DNA of 64,000 nt from Diadema setosum (GCF_964275005.1 NC_092695.1:10250197-10314196); one strand, 5' to 3'; positions 47,815 through 61,800 are shown, numbered from the stretch's first letter. Program-made: numbers and translations. Notes: a model not told the origin generated them from the sequence alone.

Positions 47815-48650
47815 AAAGAGATGTAGTGGTATTCTTTACCTTTCACGAGGCAACTTACATGAGGCAACACAAAGCAATCACGACGAATCAGTGTTTACAT
47901 AAGTCATAACTTTATTTGATACAGGATTTATATCACTATGGAATGACATCAAGATACAGCCGCTCCCCTCCCTCACAATTCAAAAGGCAATATTATATAG
48001 TCCTCAGATTATGTGTCATGTTAAGTACAACAGAACTGCGATGAAAATCTCTAATACAGAGTACATGTATTCGAACAAACACATATAGTAGCACAGAGGA
48101 AAAAGACAGGGTATTTTCTTTTGTGTTAATACAGCCCGTGATGTTGTTCAGAATCTGTAGCATATAGAGTGTACAAAACATAATACTGCACAGCATCATG
48201 GCAATATCATTGATACATACATGTTCTACCTTTTTTTTCCCCCACCACAAATTGCAACTCTCAATAGACAGGAGAGAATATACATGTCGAAATGCTTAAA
48301 TGGAATAGAACTAAAACTACAGCTTCAAACACAAATCTATCAGTTACAATCATAGAAAGAGCCTGATTAATATCCCATTCTTCACCAAGCAGGTAAAATT
48401 AATCAGACTTTGCCTAACAGATAAGCTTTGTCCACATGTGGAAAATGTCTTTCAAAAGAGAGAAAAGGGAAAAAAAAGTAAAAATCATATGGTTCTTATC
48501 CTCAGCTGGTTAATAATCGCTCTCTGTGTCATATCTGAAATAGACTTTCATCATACAAAATATCATACATATTGCACTTGGGAGAGAGAGCAAAACAGGT
48601 CGAGTATAGAGTCTGTGAAAACTACAGCTACTTGGACTCTCATCCTACTT
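47815..48650. other. Intergenic or distal GALNT 3' region, nothing recognised
   Basis: AT-rich. TTTATT at 47911-47916 would be a minus-strand AATAAA followed by TTGCTTTGTGTTGCC on the minus strand, a possible far-distal polyadenylation site of the GALNT transcript. No gene is visible. Confidence 0.35.
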
Positions 48651-48963
48651 TTGTGTCTGTTTTGATAATAAACTAGTGTTTAAAAACAAAAACAGAAAGG
48701 TACAATCACTTAGGCGCAGAGAGGATGACATTGCTGAATTTACAGAATACCAAAGTGATAATGTCACAGTCTTTTGTCATAGCTTGGGTTGGAACCAGGT
48801 TGTGTCTGTTTTGATAATAATTATGACAAACTAGTGTTTAAAAACAAAAACAAAAACAGAAAGGTACAATCATTCAGACGCAGAGAGGATGACATTGCTG
48901 AATTTACAGAATACCAAAGTGATAATGTCAGAGTCTTTTGTCATAGCTTGGGTTGGAACCAGG
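48651..48963. repeat. Tandem duplication, two units of 149 and 164 bp
   Basis: TTGTGTCTGTTTTGATAATA starts both units (48651 and 48800) and GGGTTGGAACCAGG ends both. The sequence between is nearly identical, with a small insertion (TTATGA...) and one extra AAAAAC in the second unit. High identity implies a recent unequal-crossover or slippage event. Confidence 0.9.
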
Positions 48964-51900
48964 TGCAAGCATGGTTAGAAACAATAGTGTTCATACATTC
49001 TCTAGCCAGGTGAGGTTGTTTCAAACCAGTCTCCATGTCGATGAATGACTATGACATCACAGTATGGTACTGTACTCTGTTAACCTCAGTTAGTCCTCTT
49101 GAGTTCATATCATCAATCAAACTACCAATGAAGGTGGGAAAACCTGTGGTGTCACATTATGTTGCACATTTTTGCTCTTCCATCAAATCTATTTCATATA
49201 ATGCTACTCTGGATATATCCTCTTAGTACTAGTTCTGTAATCCACAGCACACATAAGATTATAATATTCCAGTTCAAAATGCAAAATTTTAACACCCTAT
49301 AGTTTGCCTGTAAACAAACAAACACATGAAAAAATGACCAGAGAACAGCAATTTTTCCACTGAGGTAAAAACGAGATTGTGTGTATCAAATTTATCTGTC
49401 ACAGCATGTTGATTAACATCACAATTTTTTTCTTTTTTTTTAGAAAAATGGCAGCAGACTTGATCTCAACAGCACTATGGATATCTCGACACAAATAGGC
49501 AAAGTGTGGCATAAAGTAATGATACATCAGGCCAATGTAGAGCCAACCATTCCAGCCATTATCACACCGCTGCATTTAAGACACAATCTGAGATGTTTTT
49601 TTCATCTGTTGATAATGGGCTGAAACTGAAAGTATTCAAAGGGACTTGAATGAACAGCAAACATTTCAATGCATGAAGACTTGATATCAGAAGCCATATT
49701 TTGATGATATTTGATTAAGAAATGGAAGAGTTATGTTTGAGGGCTAAAAGAATAAACCCTCAAACATGTTCTACACATCTTCTTGTCATGTTTATCAAAC
49801 AATAAATACCGAGCAGGCATACAAAATAATCAGAAAAAAAGGAACCCTATGAAAGACAACATCTAAACGAAAACCATAACTTTTGTGTTCTGTGGCAGAG
49901 GCAGCTAAAACCATTGTGGTGGTATGCTCAACTCTCCCCCAACTACCACATAATTATTGGACATCAAGAACTTGGAAGTAGATTTCTTGTGGCATTAAAT
50001 CTACATAATCACAACCTTCCTTACTCCTATGTTATCCCCAATCTACCTGGTCTTACATGCTTACGTGCTTGCATGCTTACTGATATTCTTTTGAGCACAG
50101 CCCCCAACACTTACTTTCTGGACAATCTCTCATCTAAGACAAAGAAAGCAAACAAAAAATTAACAAAAAATAGGCACACAAACAAATAAACAAGCAAAAC
50201 CTAAAAAAACATAACAGAAAACAGTGCTTGGTATATCTAAAAACACAACTATCAAAACTAGAAGTTTTTGAAAGAGAAGCTACCCTATATACTTCATTCG
50301 CATAAAACTCCAATTTTGCAAGATTATTAAAAGCACACTGAACACCAGATTGCATGTAATGTGCTCATGATTTCAGAGTGATCAAGATCACTTAACTTTA
50401 GAGTTAACATGTAATTTCCTGATCCTGCCTTTAAAAGATAAAACAAAACAACTTCAGCAATTTAGCAACATACATCTGAAAAGAGTCTAACTGGACTATT
50501 CTTGAAAACACTTTCAACAGAACATCTGTCATGTGTACATCATGATCATAGTGATAAATTATTACTATGTATAAACTATTGAAGTTAGAATAAAGTTGAC
50601 TTCTTGTAATATACCATATGTATGATATCAAAATAATTATACAAACATACACAAATTAACTTACATACATATATTGTATCCATATAAAGCAATCTCATAT
50701 GTTTAGTGATATATTATTAGATTCCTTCCATTAATGTCCATATTGACTAAATCAATTTAGAGCCCTCCTAATTCACTTTATAACTTTCAATTACACTTTT
50801 TTTTTTTTGAGAGAGAGATCTTGGGCGGAAGAGATTTTGGACTAAAAGCTTTGGTGGTAAGAATATAATATGACTGTATTTAAAAGGGCAAAGATTGACT
50901 GACATACAATGCAATTCACAATCTCTCTATATATATATGTCAGTATCTGCTGTTTTTGTGAATGGCTATGTTGTTTTTTTTAATAGGCATGACATAAGAT
51001 TCATGGGCAATGCAGTAAACTTATTGCCTTGTGAAACTAAAACACTCCTTAGTGCACATACAGGACCATGTTTAGTGTCATAGCCATGTATCTGCTGCCC
51101 GTTGCCTTTTATTATCCCGAGATTAAACATGACATGAAGCATAAAAGCCAGAAAATCACAAATCAAAGTGTTCTCGTATACAAAGTGGTCTAAAAAGATT
51201 TAAAGCCAGAATTGAATGAATCTCAGGTTTTTGCCTGAAAAATGGCACCCCTGCACAAAGCACTAACTTCATTGGTCTCATGAAGAGCAAAATATCTTTC
51301 CGAATCAGGTGACCACCTCTAGCAATGTGTACTGAATACTTTCTTGTGTCATGTTAATGAGGATGGATGGGGAAAAGTGTGCCCCACCATTAAATGATAA
51401 AAGAAAATGGAACATCTGAATGAGGCTAAAACTCGGATGGAACTGTCCATGTCTGGGACAGTTCACACTGTAAAATCTGTTCCATGTTGTTAGTACTGAT
51501 GACAATAGTGACCAATGCTTGGGAACTTCAGGGAGTGGGAAGTCATACCGTTCACTCTCCCTGAAACAATATAAGACTACACGATGATTTAGCGACCCAC
51601 ATGTTTGAAAGAGTTAAGCATGATGTTCGCCAAGAGAGCATCTTCCATCTGACAAAATTTCTAAACTCCTTTACTACCTCTTTCTTAAATCTAGGCTTAA
51701 ATTTGAATTTCTCTTGTTTACATGGATATCTATATACTTAAATAACTACTTGGCTATCCTGATAATAGAATAGAATGAGTTGAATCATCTCTGTTTTAAC
51801 TTACAACATTTAGCCGGGGTTTACTTTGTAAAGTTACAAATACTTGTATCTAACAAAAAAAAAAAGAAAAAAAAGGGGGCATAGTCATAACATTACTAAA

Positions 51901-52723
51901 ACAATTTATACAAGAAAAATAGTCCAATACACTAAAATCTGTTCCAGTAGCTTGCACAAGAAATATTTCTTCACTAGTTGATGTAGTTTACCATTGAATG
52001 ACTTAACTATCAACTTTTTAATGAGAATGATAACTTTGAATGGCCTTGAACTCTAACTCTAGGTAACATTTTTCATTACCAAGGTTAGACTAGGGTTTTG
52101 GATTAAATAAAGCTATAAAAATGAACATTCTAAACATGTATTTTCTGCAACTGTACCACATCAAAAACCAAGCATACATATTAAACACCAACACAAGTTT
52201 AACAAATGATTAAATGCACATAATAAAAGAGCTATCTTTTCGTTTCATGGTTGGTTTTTCTTTGTCATTAAGGACAGACAGCAGTTCTAGTATTTTTTGC
52301 TCCTTCATCCATAACCTACTAGTGATAGTAATTAGGAGTATATTTTGCCACCAATTTATAATGCTGAAAACAAAACAAATACACTTTGAATATCTCTGCT
52401 TCAAATCACAATAGAAAAAGACTCCACAAAACTAATGGAATCTTCACATGACACAAACCTCTTAAAATAGGACAACTAAAACCAATCAAACAGACTTTTG
52501 AGTACTTGTCACAGAATAAAACCAAAGCTGTGAGAATCTGACAAAACAGTACAGAATCCACACCTTTTACAAAGAACTATATAATTTTTGTGGTTGATGA
52601 TAAGATATATATTTTGCATGAAAGTATTTTTTTTTTTCAGAAGTGGTTCAGGTTTGCCTTAGAGCTGCCAGTACTAGTGGGTTCCACATTCAGGCCCTTC
52701 CATAGGTTACAATATTTACCCCA
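48964..52723. other. DNA downstream of GALNT, nothing recognised
   Basis: AT-rich and without inverted repeats or coding sequence that I can support. Short A-rich runs (about 50150-50225) and poly-T runs (about 50798-50808). It may be the distal 3' UTR of the GALNT transcript or ordinary intergenic DNA. Confidence 0.4.
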
Positions 52724-52970
52724 TGTAATGTATACGCCATATATCTAGCGAGTTTAAATTTCCGCGAATCAGGACTTCCCAACGAATGCGTGAGTTGTTA
52801 AATTCGTGATTGTGGAATTTAGTTCTGAACAGAGAAATGTATATGTGCATGTCACAGTCATATTGGGATCTGATTCAATATTTTTGCATGCCTTTAAATT
52901 CGTGAATAGCACCCGACTCGCGAAATTCGCAAAAATAAAAACGTCGCGAAATACTCGCCGTATACAGTAC
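52724..52970. mobile_element. TA-type MITE with CGCGAA-rich interior
   Basis: GTATACGCCA at the left and GCCGTATACAGTAC at the right face each other. The interior is full of GCGAATTT/AAATTCG motifs (TTTCCGCGAATCAGG; AAATTCGTGAATAGC; CGCGAAATTCGC). The composition and tips match the elements at 55541 and 56367, which have TACTGTAAAA tips. Confidence 0.55.
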
Positions 52971-54943
52971 TCTGCGACTTTTACACATATAACATCTTCC
53001 CCTCACTCACAGAGAATCCTGCAGTGATAATCTATGTGATGTTATTGAACAGGAATATCCGAGTTTTATCATTAGCTCAGTATGCTTAGATTAAGATGAA
53101 AAATACGAGTCCAATCTCAATTCACTCTACTCTAGCTTTCAAAATCTGTGTTGAGAAAATGTCTATTTTGGATAAGAGGAGGTAAGAACATTAATATGTT
53201 TTTACACAGAAGAGAAGAGCTGTAAGCAATGTATCAAGTGTCACAAAATATCCATAGAATCACAATGTCCCAAATGATTCCGAGACATTGCTCCATTCTG
53301 TTGATCACACACACACATGAAAATCTCACCCTGCACATTTTGCAAGATTGATGGAAAAGCAATGAAGTTCTATTACAATTGGATCAGACATTTATAACCT
53401 AAATTTTCTCACACGGACCTGGTATGCACTTCAAAAATTCACATGGAACTGAAATCAATTCAGTGTTTCTCCAGTATGAGCTATAAAGAAATCTCATAAC
53501 AGTAACTTCAAATGATAAATCTGTAAAGCATAGTTAAGGCAATTTTCATATGGTACAGGCTGAATTGAATGTTTTGCTTTTTTCATTTTCATATAAGCAC
53601 TCTTTTGAATGTTTACAAGATACTAGTTTTTCTTCAAGTAGAACTGAACTGGTATGTCTTGATTGTCTGTAGCATCCCCCATAAGGACACATGGAACTAG
53701 GACTACCATGTCCATGTGCTGTATTGAATCCGATTGTAATAAATACATATATGTAAAATATCAACGCAGTGCACTATTTCAGAACAGAAATTGTTACATG
53801 GTATGATATGGCGGTAACATCTTGTACAAGAAGCTGCTTGTACCATGAGCATGACTTCAACAAAGGAAACACAAATTGAGATTCATCACATAAACAACAT
53901 CAGTAAACCATCAAATGACACGCAGGTATGCTCAAAATAGTACACTTGGAATGAAAAGTGACGCAAACCTCTCTCGTCAGGCCAGTTCGCGGCCATTCAC
54001 ACGATGACACCAGCGCAAGAAAATATGTCACATGTTCATACCAGAAGGCACTTGTGTTTGCATTAATTAGTTCATGAAAGATATTTTGTTCTCCTGTATG
54101 AAAAAACATCTTTACAGTACACGAGTATTTTATCAGCGTCATAAAGTGGAAGATAGATTGAATATAATAGCAAACAGTTTTGTTTTGAAATGGGTACATC
54201 CAAACCACACCAGCAATACATAACTTACCTGGCTAACCCAACACCATCAGTAGTAGAATTGGTCTACCCTAAACAATCTGATAAAGAGTTTCATATCAAA
54301 CTAGCACTGCACTACCAACTCATAACAACTGTAACAGACTGTTACTCATAAAATTTTGTGCTGTCATATGGTACATATGCTTAGCAAGCTGATGGTGAAC
54401 TCTTCAATAGCTTGACAATTCTTCTTGCACCATCATTCACCACAAGCAATATAATAGCACATTGAAAAGTTGTTGAAAAGTTGTTGAGTGAAAGTAATAA
54501 TGTTGCACAGACTCATATATATGCCTACACCGACAACACATATTTATTGCTGTATCAAACACAGATGCAGTAAGTGATATTCATACCCATGGCTGTAACA
54601 AATCAACTGAAAATACACAGATTCTGCTTAAAATTCACTGTGTTTCAAGTACACGTAGACGTCACTGCCTATACACACTGGACAAAGAAGTCAACTTTAC
54701 TGTTGCCTCCTGAACTGGAATCATTCCCTGGAACACCTGAAAACTGTACCGAGACATCTGCGACCAACAGGTGGTACAAGGCATAAAAACAGTGCACAAG
54801 CAGGTTATTCAATTCACAAGACAACAATTGAACTGACAACAACAAAATCCAATATTCCAGAATGAAATTCTGCCACAAGGAAAAAGCCATTGCTAAAGCT
54901 TGACTTCATCCCCTATTTTTTTTGGTGTAATTCTTTACTAGAC
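52971..54943. other. DNA downstream of GALNT, nothing recognised
   Basis: No repeat structure or gene seen. Short open frames on both strands lack domain resemblance. Confidence 0.4.
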
Positions 54944-54949
54944 TTTATT
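54944..54949 (-). terminator. Candidate polyadenylation signal of GALNT
   Basis: TTTATT on the plus strand is AATAAA on the minus strand (GCAAATAAAGTC), about 945 nt after the GALNT stop. A second AATAAA lies at 54543-54548. The first gives a 3' UTR of ordinary length. Confidence 0.4.
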
Positions 54950-55540
54950 TGCACTACTTGTACTGTGCATGAGTTGATGGATCCTGGTCTGGTTCCTTTG
55001 TTCATACTCCCTTGCTCTGCAGTTGATATCTATTGTGACGAGGGCTTGTAAATCTCCATTATGCTGATATGAAAAGTTTTGGAAGTCTGCTTCTCAAAGC
55101 TGATTTGATCCCTTGGCTCAGGTAAGTTTAAAAGAAAGAAAAAATGCCTTGTAAAGTTACAATTTATAAAAAGCAACACTTTAAAAGATTACCCGCATAC
55201 ATATCATCCTCTAAAACTTTAAAACAGGATCCAATTTCCCTCTTGACTGGACGAATTTCTCACAAAAGTTAGTAGATACCTCTGCCAATTCTCATTTCTG
55301 TGAATGTTTGGGTACTGAATTGTTTGCTTAAACAGCGGCTAGGGTCAAGATCGGTGTTTTTTCCCTTTTGCATGACACAGAAACATTTTTTCCCTTCTGC
55401 AGGACACAGAAACAACAAAGTACATGGTGGAGGATTCTCCCCTCCTCTCTCGGCAATCTCTTTCCCTGGCAAGAGAATTTCAGAGACAAAAACCTTCAAC
55501 TCCACAGCAGTATGTCATAAATACTAGATGGTATGCCGTA

Positions 55541-55738
55541 TAATGTAAAAGTGGACATTTTTGCACATTTTGCGCAACTAGAAGATAGCGTGAGAACCAG
55601 AACACTCGAAAATATTTGCATTCCATATTTTACAGTAAATTAATGTCCTGATTTTGCGAAATTACAAACACACAAAATTCATCTCATCCGGCCAAGCGCA
55701 GAAAATTACTCACGTGAAAATATCCACTTTTACAGTAA
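55541..55738. mobile_element. TACTGTAAAA-family MITE, copy 2
   Basis: TAATGTAAAAGTGGACATTT at the left mirrors AAATATCCACTTTTACAGTA at the right. About 198 bp, no coding capacity. Terminal TA and the size fit mariner-type MITEs. It lies in the probable GALNT 3' UTR, within 160 bp of the stop codon. Confidence 0.7.
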
Positions 55739-55893
55739 TTACCATTCACGACAAAGTTGTGCCCCCTGTCATAGAAGCGAGCATTTACAGTGAAAAAAAA
55801 AAATGAAAACAGAGGGGAAAAACAATCTCATACAGTAAATATATTGGCACTATGAAAGAGACACGGAGATGCTGGAGAGAAATTGGATCGGCG

Positions 55894-58800
55894 TTATAGG
55901 ATGGCGTGCTTCTTGACGAGTTCCTGGAGTTTCTTGGAGTTCGGTTCGGACCAGTGCCACCTGGCGTTGGTGTTGTCCTCCGTGCAGTGGACCATGACGG
56001 CCTTCGTCTCCGACACCGACAGGCAGAGGTGGGAGACGGGGTGGTAGATCAGCTGCTTGCCCTGGACAGGAGGGAAGGGATGACGTGTATGTTAGTCAGG
56101 TACCTATGTGCTCTTCATAAACATGTTCAGGAATGCATGGCTTGTTTACACAATTGTTTGTGGCTTAAGATAAGTTCATTCGGGTTCTCTCTTTACTTCC
56201 CTTTTGTAGATTGTAGAATTTAGCTGAAAGAGAAGCCACGCTAAACCCTTTCGGTGACATGTTATTCCAATGAGGCTGAGGCAGAAAACTATATACTGGA
56301 CAAAGCAACATAATGCATGTATATTTTTCAGAGGAAGGGGGTGGGGTGGGGAGGGGGGGAAGAAAGTACTGTAAAATGAGGAATGTTCGCATGCATTTCA
56401 ATTTCGCGAATTTCACGAGAGCCAAGATTCGCAAAATTAAAATGCATGTTAAAGTTCTTGTCTACACTATACGCATTAAATGTTGGAGGCAACTCGCAAA
56501 AATTTCTTGCTGTGAAAAAGGCTGTCAGCTCCAATTCGTGAAAATTTCATGCTGCGAAAATATCGTGTTTTACAGTATTACAGTTACATAGATAACGTCT
56601 CTTTGGTGTTATCTAAAAATGCCTAATTCTGATGTGTAAATATTGTATTACCTTAAATCACTTTCAGGGTGCAATTGTTTGTGAGTTTTACTGAGTGGCT
56701 CAAGTGTGGTTTAGCCCTTAGGCGTGACAGATTTAGTATCACAAGCGTTCGGCCGCATGGGGAACGCTCGCGTTCCTCCTTTTGTTAGGGGACGCCCCTA
56801 TTCCTCCTGCGTGCAGAATGGGGGGCTTAATCCCTCTATTCATCAGCCTAATGAGGGCGTTCCTTGGACGCAACAGAACGGACTTGCTCACAAGTCGCAT
56901 TCATGGCGTTCCTTTCCGCTTTAGGAACGCAAGGATTATCCCAACCACGTGCCTTCCGCGCACGGCTTCACCTATGAAAAGAACAATTTGCGCCGGCAAG
57001 TGCACAATTCACGGTGGACGCCATAATTCCACATCGTTCTTGCCAGTTAAAAATTAATCGCGTGGCAAAAAACAGGGTGAGAGAAATCGCGCACTTCAGA
57101 CAGTTTACAAACGATTGCGACTCCACATGCATTTTTAATCGTCAAGTACAGTCGCCTATGCTACGGAGTAACATTGCACCAGTTCGCAAAATTCTCTCGA
57201 CTCGCAGTTTCCAAGCGTCATGAACAGGGCTGGTATTCCAAAAGTTTTGCCAAAGTTTTGCAATTATTCACAAGCAATAATTCACAAGCGAGAAGTTGCA
57301 TTCTGGTTTACTTTTCGATGACATTAGTCAAGGCTCGACACTTACGGTGGCCCGGTGGCCCAGGGCCACCAAAAACGCACGTCGGGCCACCAAAATTTCA
57401 GAAATGAAGATTTTGGTGGCCCGATTGGGCCACCAAAAAAGTCGGATCTTTGCCTTTACTTTCGAAAATGAACAGCGGTAACAATCGGCTCCGTAAGATG
57501 CTAACATAAATGTCATATGTTTGCTCTTAATTTTGGAAATGAATAACGGTAATATTCGACTCCGTATGATACTAAAATAAATGTCAGATGTTTGCTTATA
57601 CTTTTGGAAATGAATAACGGTAAGAGTCAGCTCCGTACGGTGCTTAAATTAATGTTAGATAATTGATTTTGCATTCGGAAATGAATAAGGATAACATTCG
57701 GCTCCGGAAGATGCTGAAATAAATGTCGAATGTTTGCTCTGACGTTCGGAAATGAATAATAATAGTATTCAACTCCGTATGATGATAAAATAAATGTCTG
57801 ATGTTTGCTTTTATGTTCGAAAATAAATAGCAATAACATTCAGCTCCGGAAGATGCTAAAATAAATGTCGAATGTTTCCTCTGACGTTCGGAAATGAATC
57901 AGAGTAATATTCAATTCCATACGGTGATTAAATAAATGTCGGATATTTGCTTTACTTTCGAAAGTAAATAGCAATAACATTCAGAAGATGCCAAAATAAA
58001 TGTCAGATGATTGCTTTTACTTTTGGAAGTGAATAGCAGTAACATTCTGCTCCATACCATGCTAAAATAAATGTCGGATATTTGTTATTCCACACTGCTC
58101 GATTTAAAAAAAAAAAAGAACTGTTACGATTCGCTAAAGTTTGTTATTATGCTGAAGGTTCGGTTTTCTTATAAGTTTCGAAATTTCGGACGTTATATAG
58201 CTGATTCGAAAACGAAGTTTCTTACCACGAATATGATAATTCCTTTACAGATAAACGACCCACCTTTTTTCTATTTTCGGATGAATGGACCATCTGAATA
58301 TTTTTTTTTTCCCGGAATGATGAATATCGTGCAAAGAAGTAAACGATGTCATGTTCAGAAATAAACCCATATTCCCGTCACAGGAAAAGATTCAGCATTT
58401 TTAATTTTCTTTTAGCCAAAAATGATATAAGTTTCGTACCATGCACGTAATTCATTCTCACATTTACGAACCTTCGGAATAATGCCACAAATGGTATTAA
58501 CGAGCCCTAATACAATTTTGGATTAACAAATTTATTAGTTAAGGCATATCAAATTTGCGTGTTTTGCGAGTTCTGCAAAAAGAACCATCGGATTTACGAA
58601 CCTTATTCTTCTTTCGGAATAATGAACATAAGGCAAAGGAAACAACGATGACATAATAAGAATTCAACTTATTTTCTTGCCTCAAAGATTTTCAATACTT
58701 ATTTTCCAAACTACTAACCCCCAATGTCAGACTAAAAATCCGAAAATTAAATAAGCTTTGCTTTCTGATGTTTTGTTAATCCCAGAAATTAAAAGGAACA

Positions 58801-61800
58801 AGTTGTGTTTTTTCGTTTTCAGAGTAACGTAATTAATTTCATATCCCGATAAATGCACCTTTAGAATCACAAAATTCGTGCGGTTTCGGATTAATGAATC
58901 GTATTTAATTTTCACATTAAGGAATATCAATCACGGCAATCATGGCCTGTCACATTTGCCTATCTCGTCTCACAGCGTTGTTTCACGTCCGTCCCGTTTT
59001 GTCCGTGATGGCCTGAAATGTGACTGCCGTGGTTGCCGGGAACATGGTGTAAACGCGGCTTTTAGCTTTACACAACCCAATTCCACATCTCCAAGAGCCT
59101 GAAATGCTCAAAAGCGAGATTCTCTTTGCAGGTCGACTTGAGAATGGACAGGTTGGTATTCCTCCTGTGCGGAAGCAGTCAAGCTGTAGGCCTATACCTG
59201 TATCCCCTTTCCATGGTCAACTACATGTGCCATCAAACAATGAAAGTATCGATCGGGCACCAGGTACACATAGTCATGAATAGACATTGCGCTAATGGGC
59301 TCACAAACTCTTTTGTTGTACACATGAATATTGTCACTGGAGGCAGGTATCTACTGAGCTGAGCCTCTATCGCTGTGTACATCTTCATTCGAGTTTTATT
59401 GCGAAACAAGCACACGTGGATTAGTAACGGCATTGCACAAAACCCAAATCTCTTGAGAGATTTTGAAAAAGCGGGATCCGAAACCTGGACCCGTTTCTAG
59501 ACACTGCAAGTGCGTTGCTGTGAAGATATGCGTGTGAATTCGTATGATTCTGTCGAGATAATTTTTCAGTGCCGACTGAGTTGAATAGGATGTGTGATTT
59601 TCCTTCAATAAGTCGCCATGTTTTTATTTGTTTTGTTTAAATTTATATTGCCATACTCTGAAAATGAATTGTTCTCGCGCCCCGATTCGCAACATTACCG
59701 CTCTGTACGGCGCGGGTCAGTCTGAATTAAAAAGAAGTAGAAAAATTTGTTAATCCAGAAACGACATCTTTCGGTATTACTAACCTTCGTAAAGATGAAT
59801 ATCTTTCCATCGTCAGACTTATTTAACTTTGGACTGAGATTTGAACCTTCGGAATATAGCGAACTGCAGTAACAATAATTTGCTACTATTTTTTCACTGA
59901 CATTTCGTGAAGCATGATGCATTTCGGTAGTTTGAAACGTGTAAATGTTGCGATGTCTTTCCCGTGCTAGTGCAGACTAAGTTCGGTCACGGCGAAAGTT
60001 CCGTTACGAAATAAAAAATATGATTCAAGTCTTTTCAACAATAGCACGCTTCGGTATAGATTTTTATGCTTTTAAACGCAGTTTCTAGTTTCGTACAGAA
60101 ACCGCAAGTCTTTTCTGCAACGCTCTTGCGTTTTAAATACAGCGTTGCTTGTGATTTGATGGACTTGCATTTGACTTTTAGAATTGCGTTTAAACGCAAT
60201 TGAGTTTAAGTTTCTTACAATTTTTTAGTGTCAGATGATTATCAAACGCAAGTCTTTTCAGCGTTCCGTGTGATTTGATGGACTTGCATTTGATTTTTGG
60301 GGTTGCGTTTAATTTTTAATTTTGCGTACGAAGTAAAAAATAATGCAGGTCTTTTCAACAATAACTCACTTCCGTAGATGTTTAGAGATGCGTTTAAACG
60401 CAGTTTCTTATAATTTCATACAAAAACTGCATGTCTTCTCGGCAATGCTCTTGCGTTTGAATACAGCGTCGCGTGTGATTTGATGGACTTGCATTTGATT
60501 TATAGAATCGCGTTGAAACGCAACTGAGTTTTAAAGAAGTTCCCTACAATTTTCAAGTTTCGTACGATTATCAAACGCAAGTCTATTCAGCGTTCCGCAT
60601 GATCACAAGGACTTGCAATTGCATTTGATTTTCAGAGCTGCGTTTAATTTTTAATTTTGCGTACGAAAAAACAAACAAAATAATGCAAGATTTTTCAACA
60701 ATAACGCACCCCCATAGATGTTAAGAGATGCTTTTAACCACAGTTTCTAGTTTTTCAAATTCATGAAATTCTTCCTTTGAGATGTTTTCATTGCAACTGA
60801 TTGACAAATTGCCCTACATCGACGTTAATAAGCACTGAATTGATCAGTGTTTTAGTAGTAGCCATGATAAAAAATCATGGGCGTACATACTCGAGCAGGA
60901 TTCGAACCTACGACCTCCTGATCACCGGACAGGCGTCATCTCCACTAGACCACCGAGCTTTCGTCCGACAGCAAGTGTTGGTTCTAATCCTTATAGCATG
61001 CAGCGGGTACTGCTTTGTTATTCAAATTCATGAAATTCTTCCGTCAAGATGTTTTCATTGCAACTGATTGACAAATTGCCCTACATCGACGTTAATAAGC
61101 ACTGAATTGATCAGTGTTTTAATTAACGTCGATAGGTCGTAGGTTCGAATCCTGCTCGAGTATGTACGCCCATGATTTTTTATCATGGCTACTACTAAAA
61201 CACTGATCAATTCAGTGCTCATTAACGTCGATGTAGGGCAATTTGTCAATCAGTTGCAAAGTTTCTAGTTTCTTACGAAAACCACAAGTCTTCCCTGCAA
61301 CGCTCTTGCATTTGAATACAGCGTTGCGCATGATTTGATGGACTTCATTTGATTTTAAGAGTTGCGTTTCAACGCAATTGAGTTTCAGGTTTGTACAACT
61401 CTTTTCTAGTTTCATATGATTATCAAACGCAAGCCTTTTCAGCAACGCACTTGCGTTTATGTGCAAAGTTGCTCGTGATTTGATACACCTGCATTTAATT
61501 TTCAGTTGCATTTAATTACATGTAGTTGCATTTGATTAATTTTCTAAAAACGGGCCCAGGTTTCTATTAACGCTTCGGAATAATTAACGTTAGAATATTC
61601 GGATAAACAGAAACACCTACACGTGTATCATGTTCTGATAATGATTTTCTACTAGGACCTTTATGTGTACACAGTTTGTGCGTTTTGAGAATAACGAGCA
61701 GGAGAAAAGGGGGAAAGTGAACTGCTTTGGGTAGGCAACTACATATAATTCTCCAAAGAATGTAAATGAATGTATGCCCTTTCATTTCTGGCGTACAAGA

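Noticed and set aside
55906-56223. 105-codon plus-strand open frame
   Set aside because: It is the antisense of the last GALNT exon, whose minus-strand reading gives lectin-domain sequence.
56782-57223. Three overlapping small frames inside the left end of the 6.2-kb element
   Set aside because: Produced by subterminal GGAACGC repeats; no transposase motif.
60888-60962. Possible functional tRNA gene on the minus strand
   Set aside because: Box A and B are good, but the acceptor stem does not close, the anticodon stem is imperfect and the sequence sits inside a SINE with target duplications.
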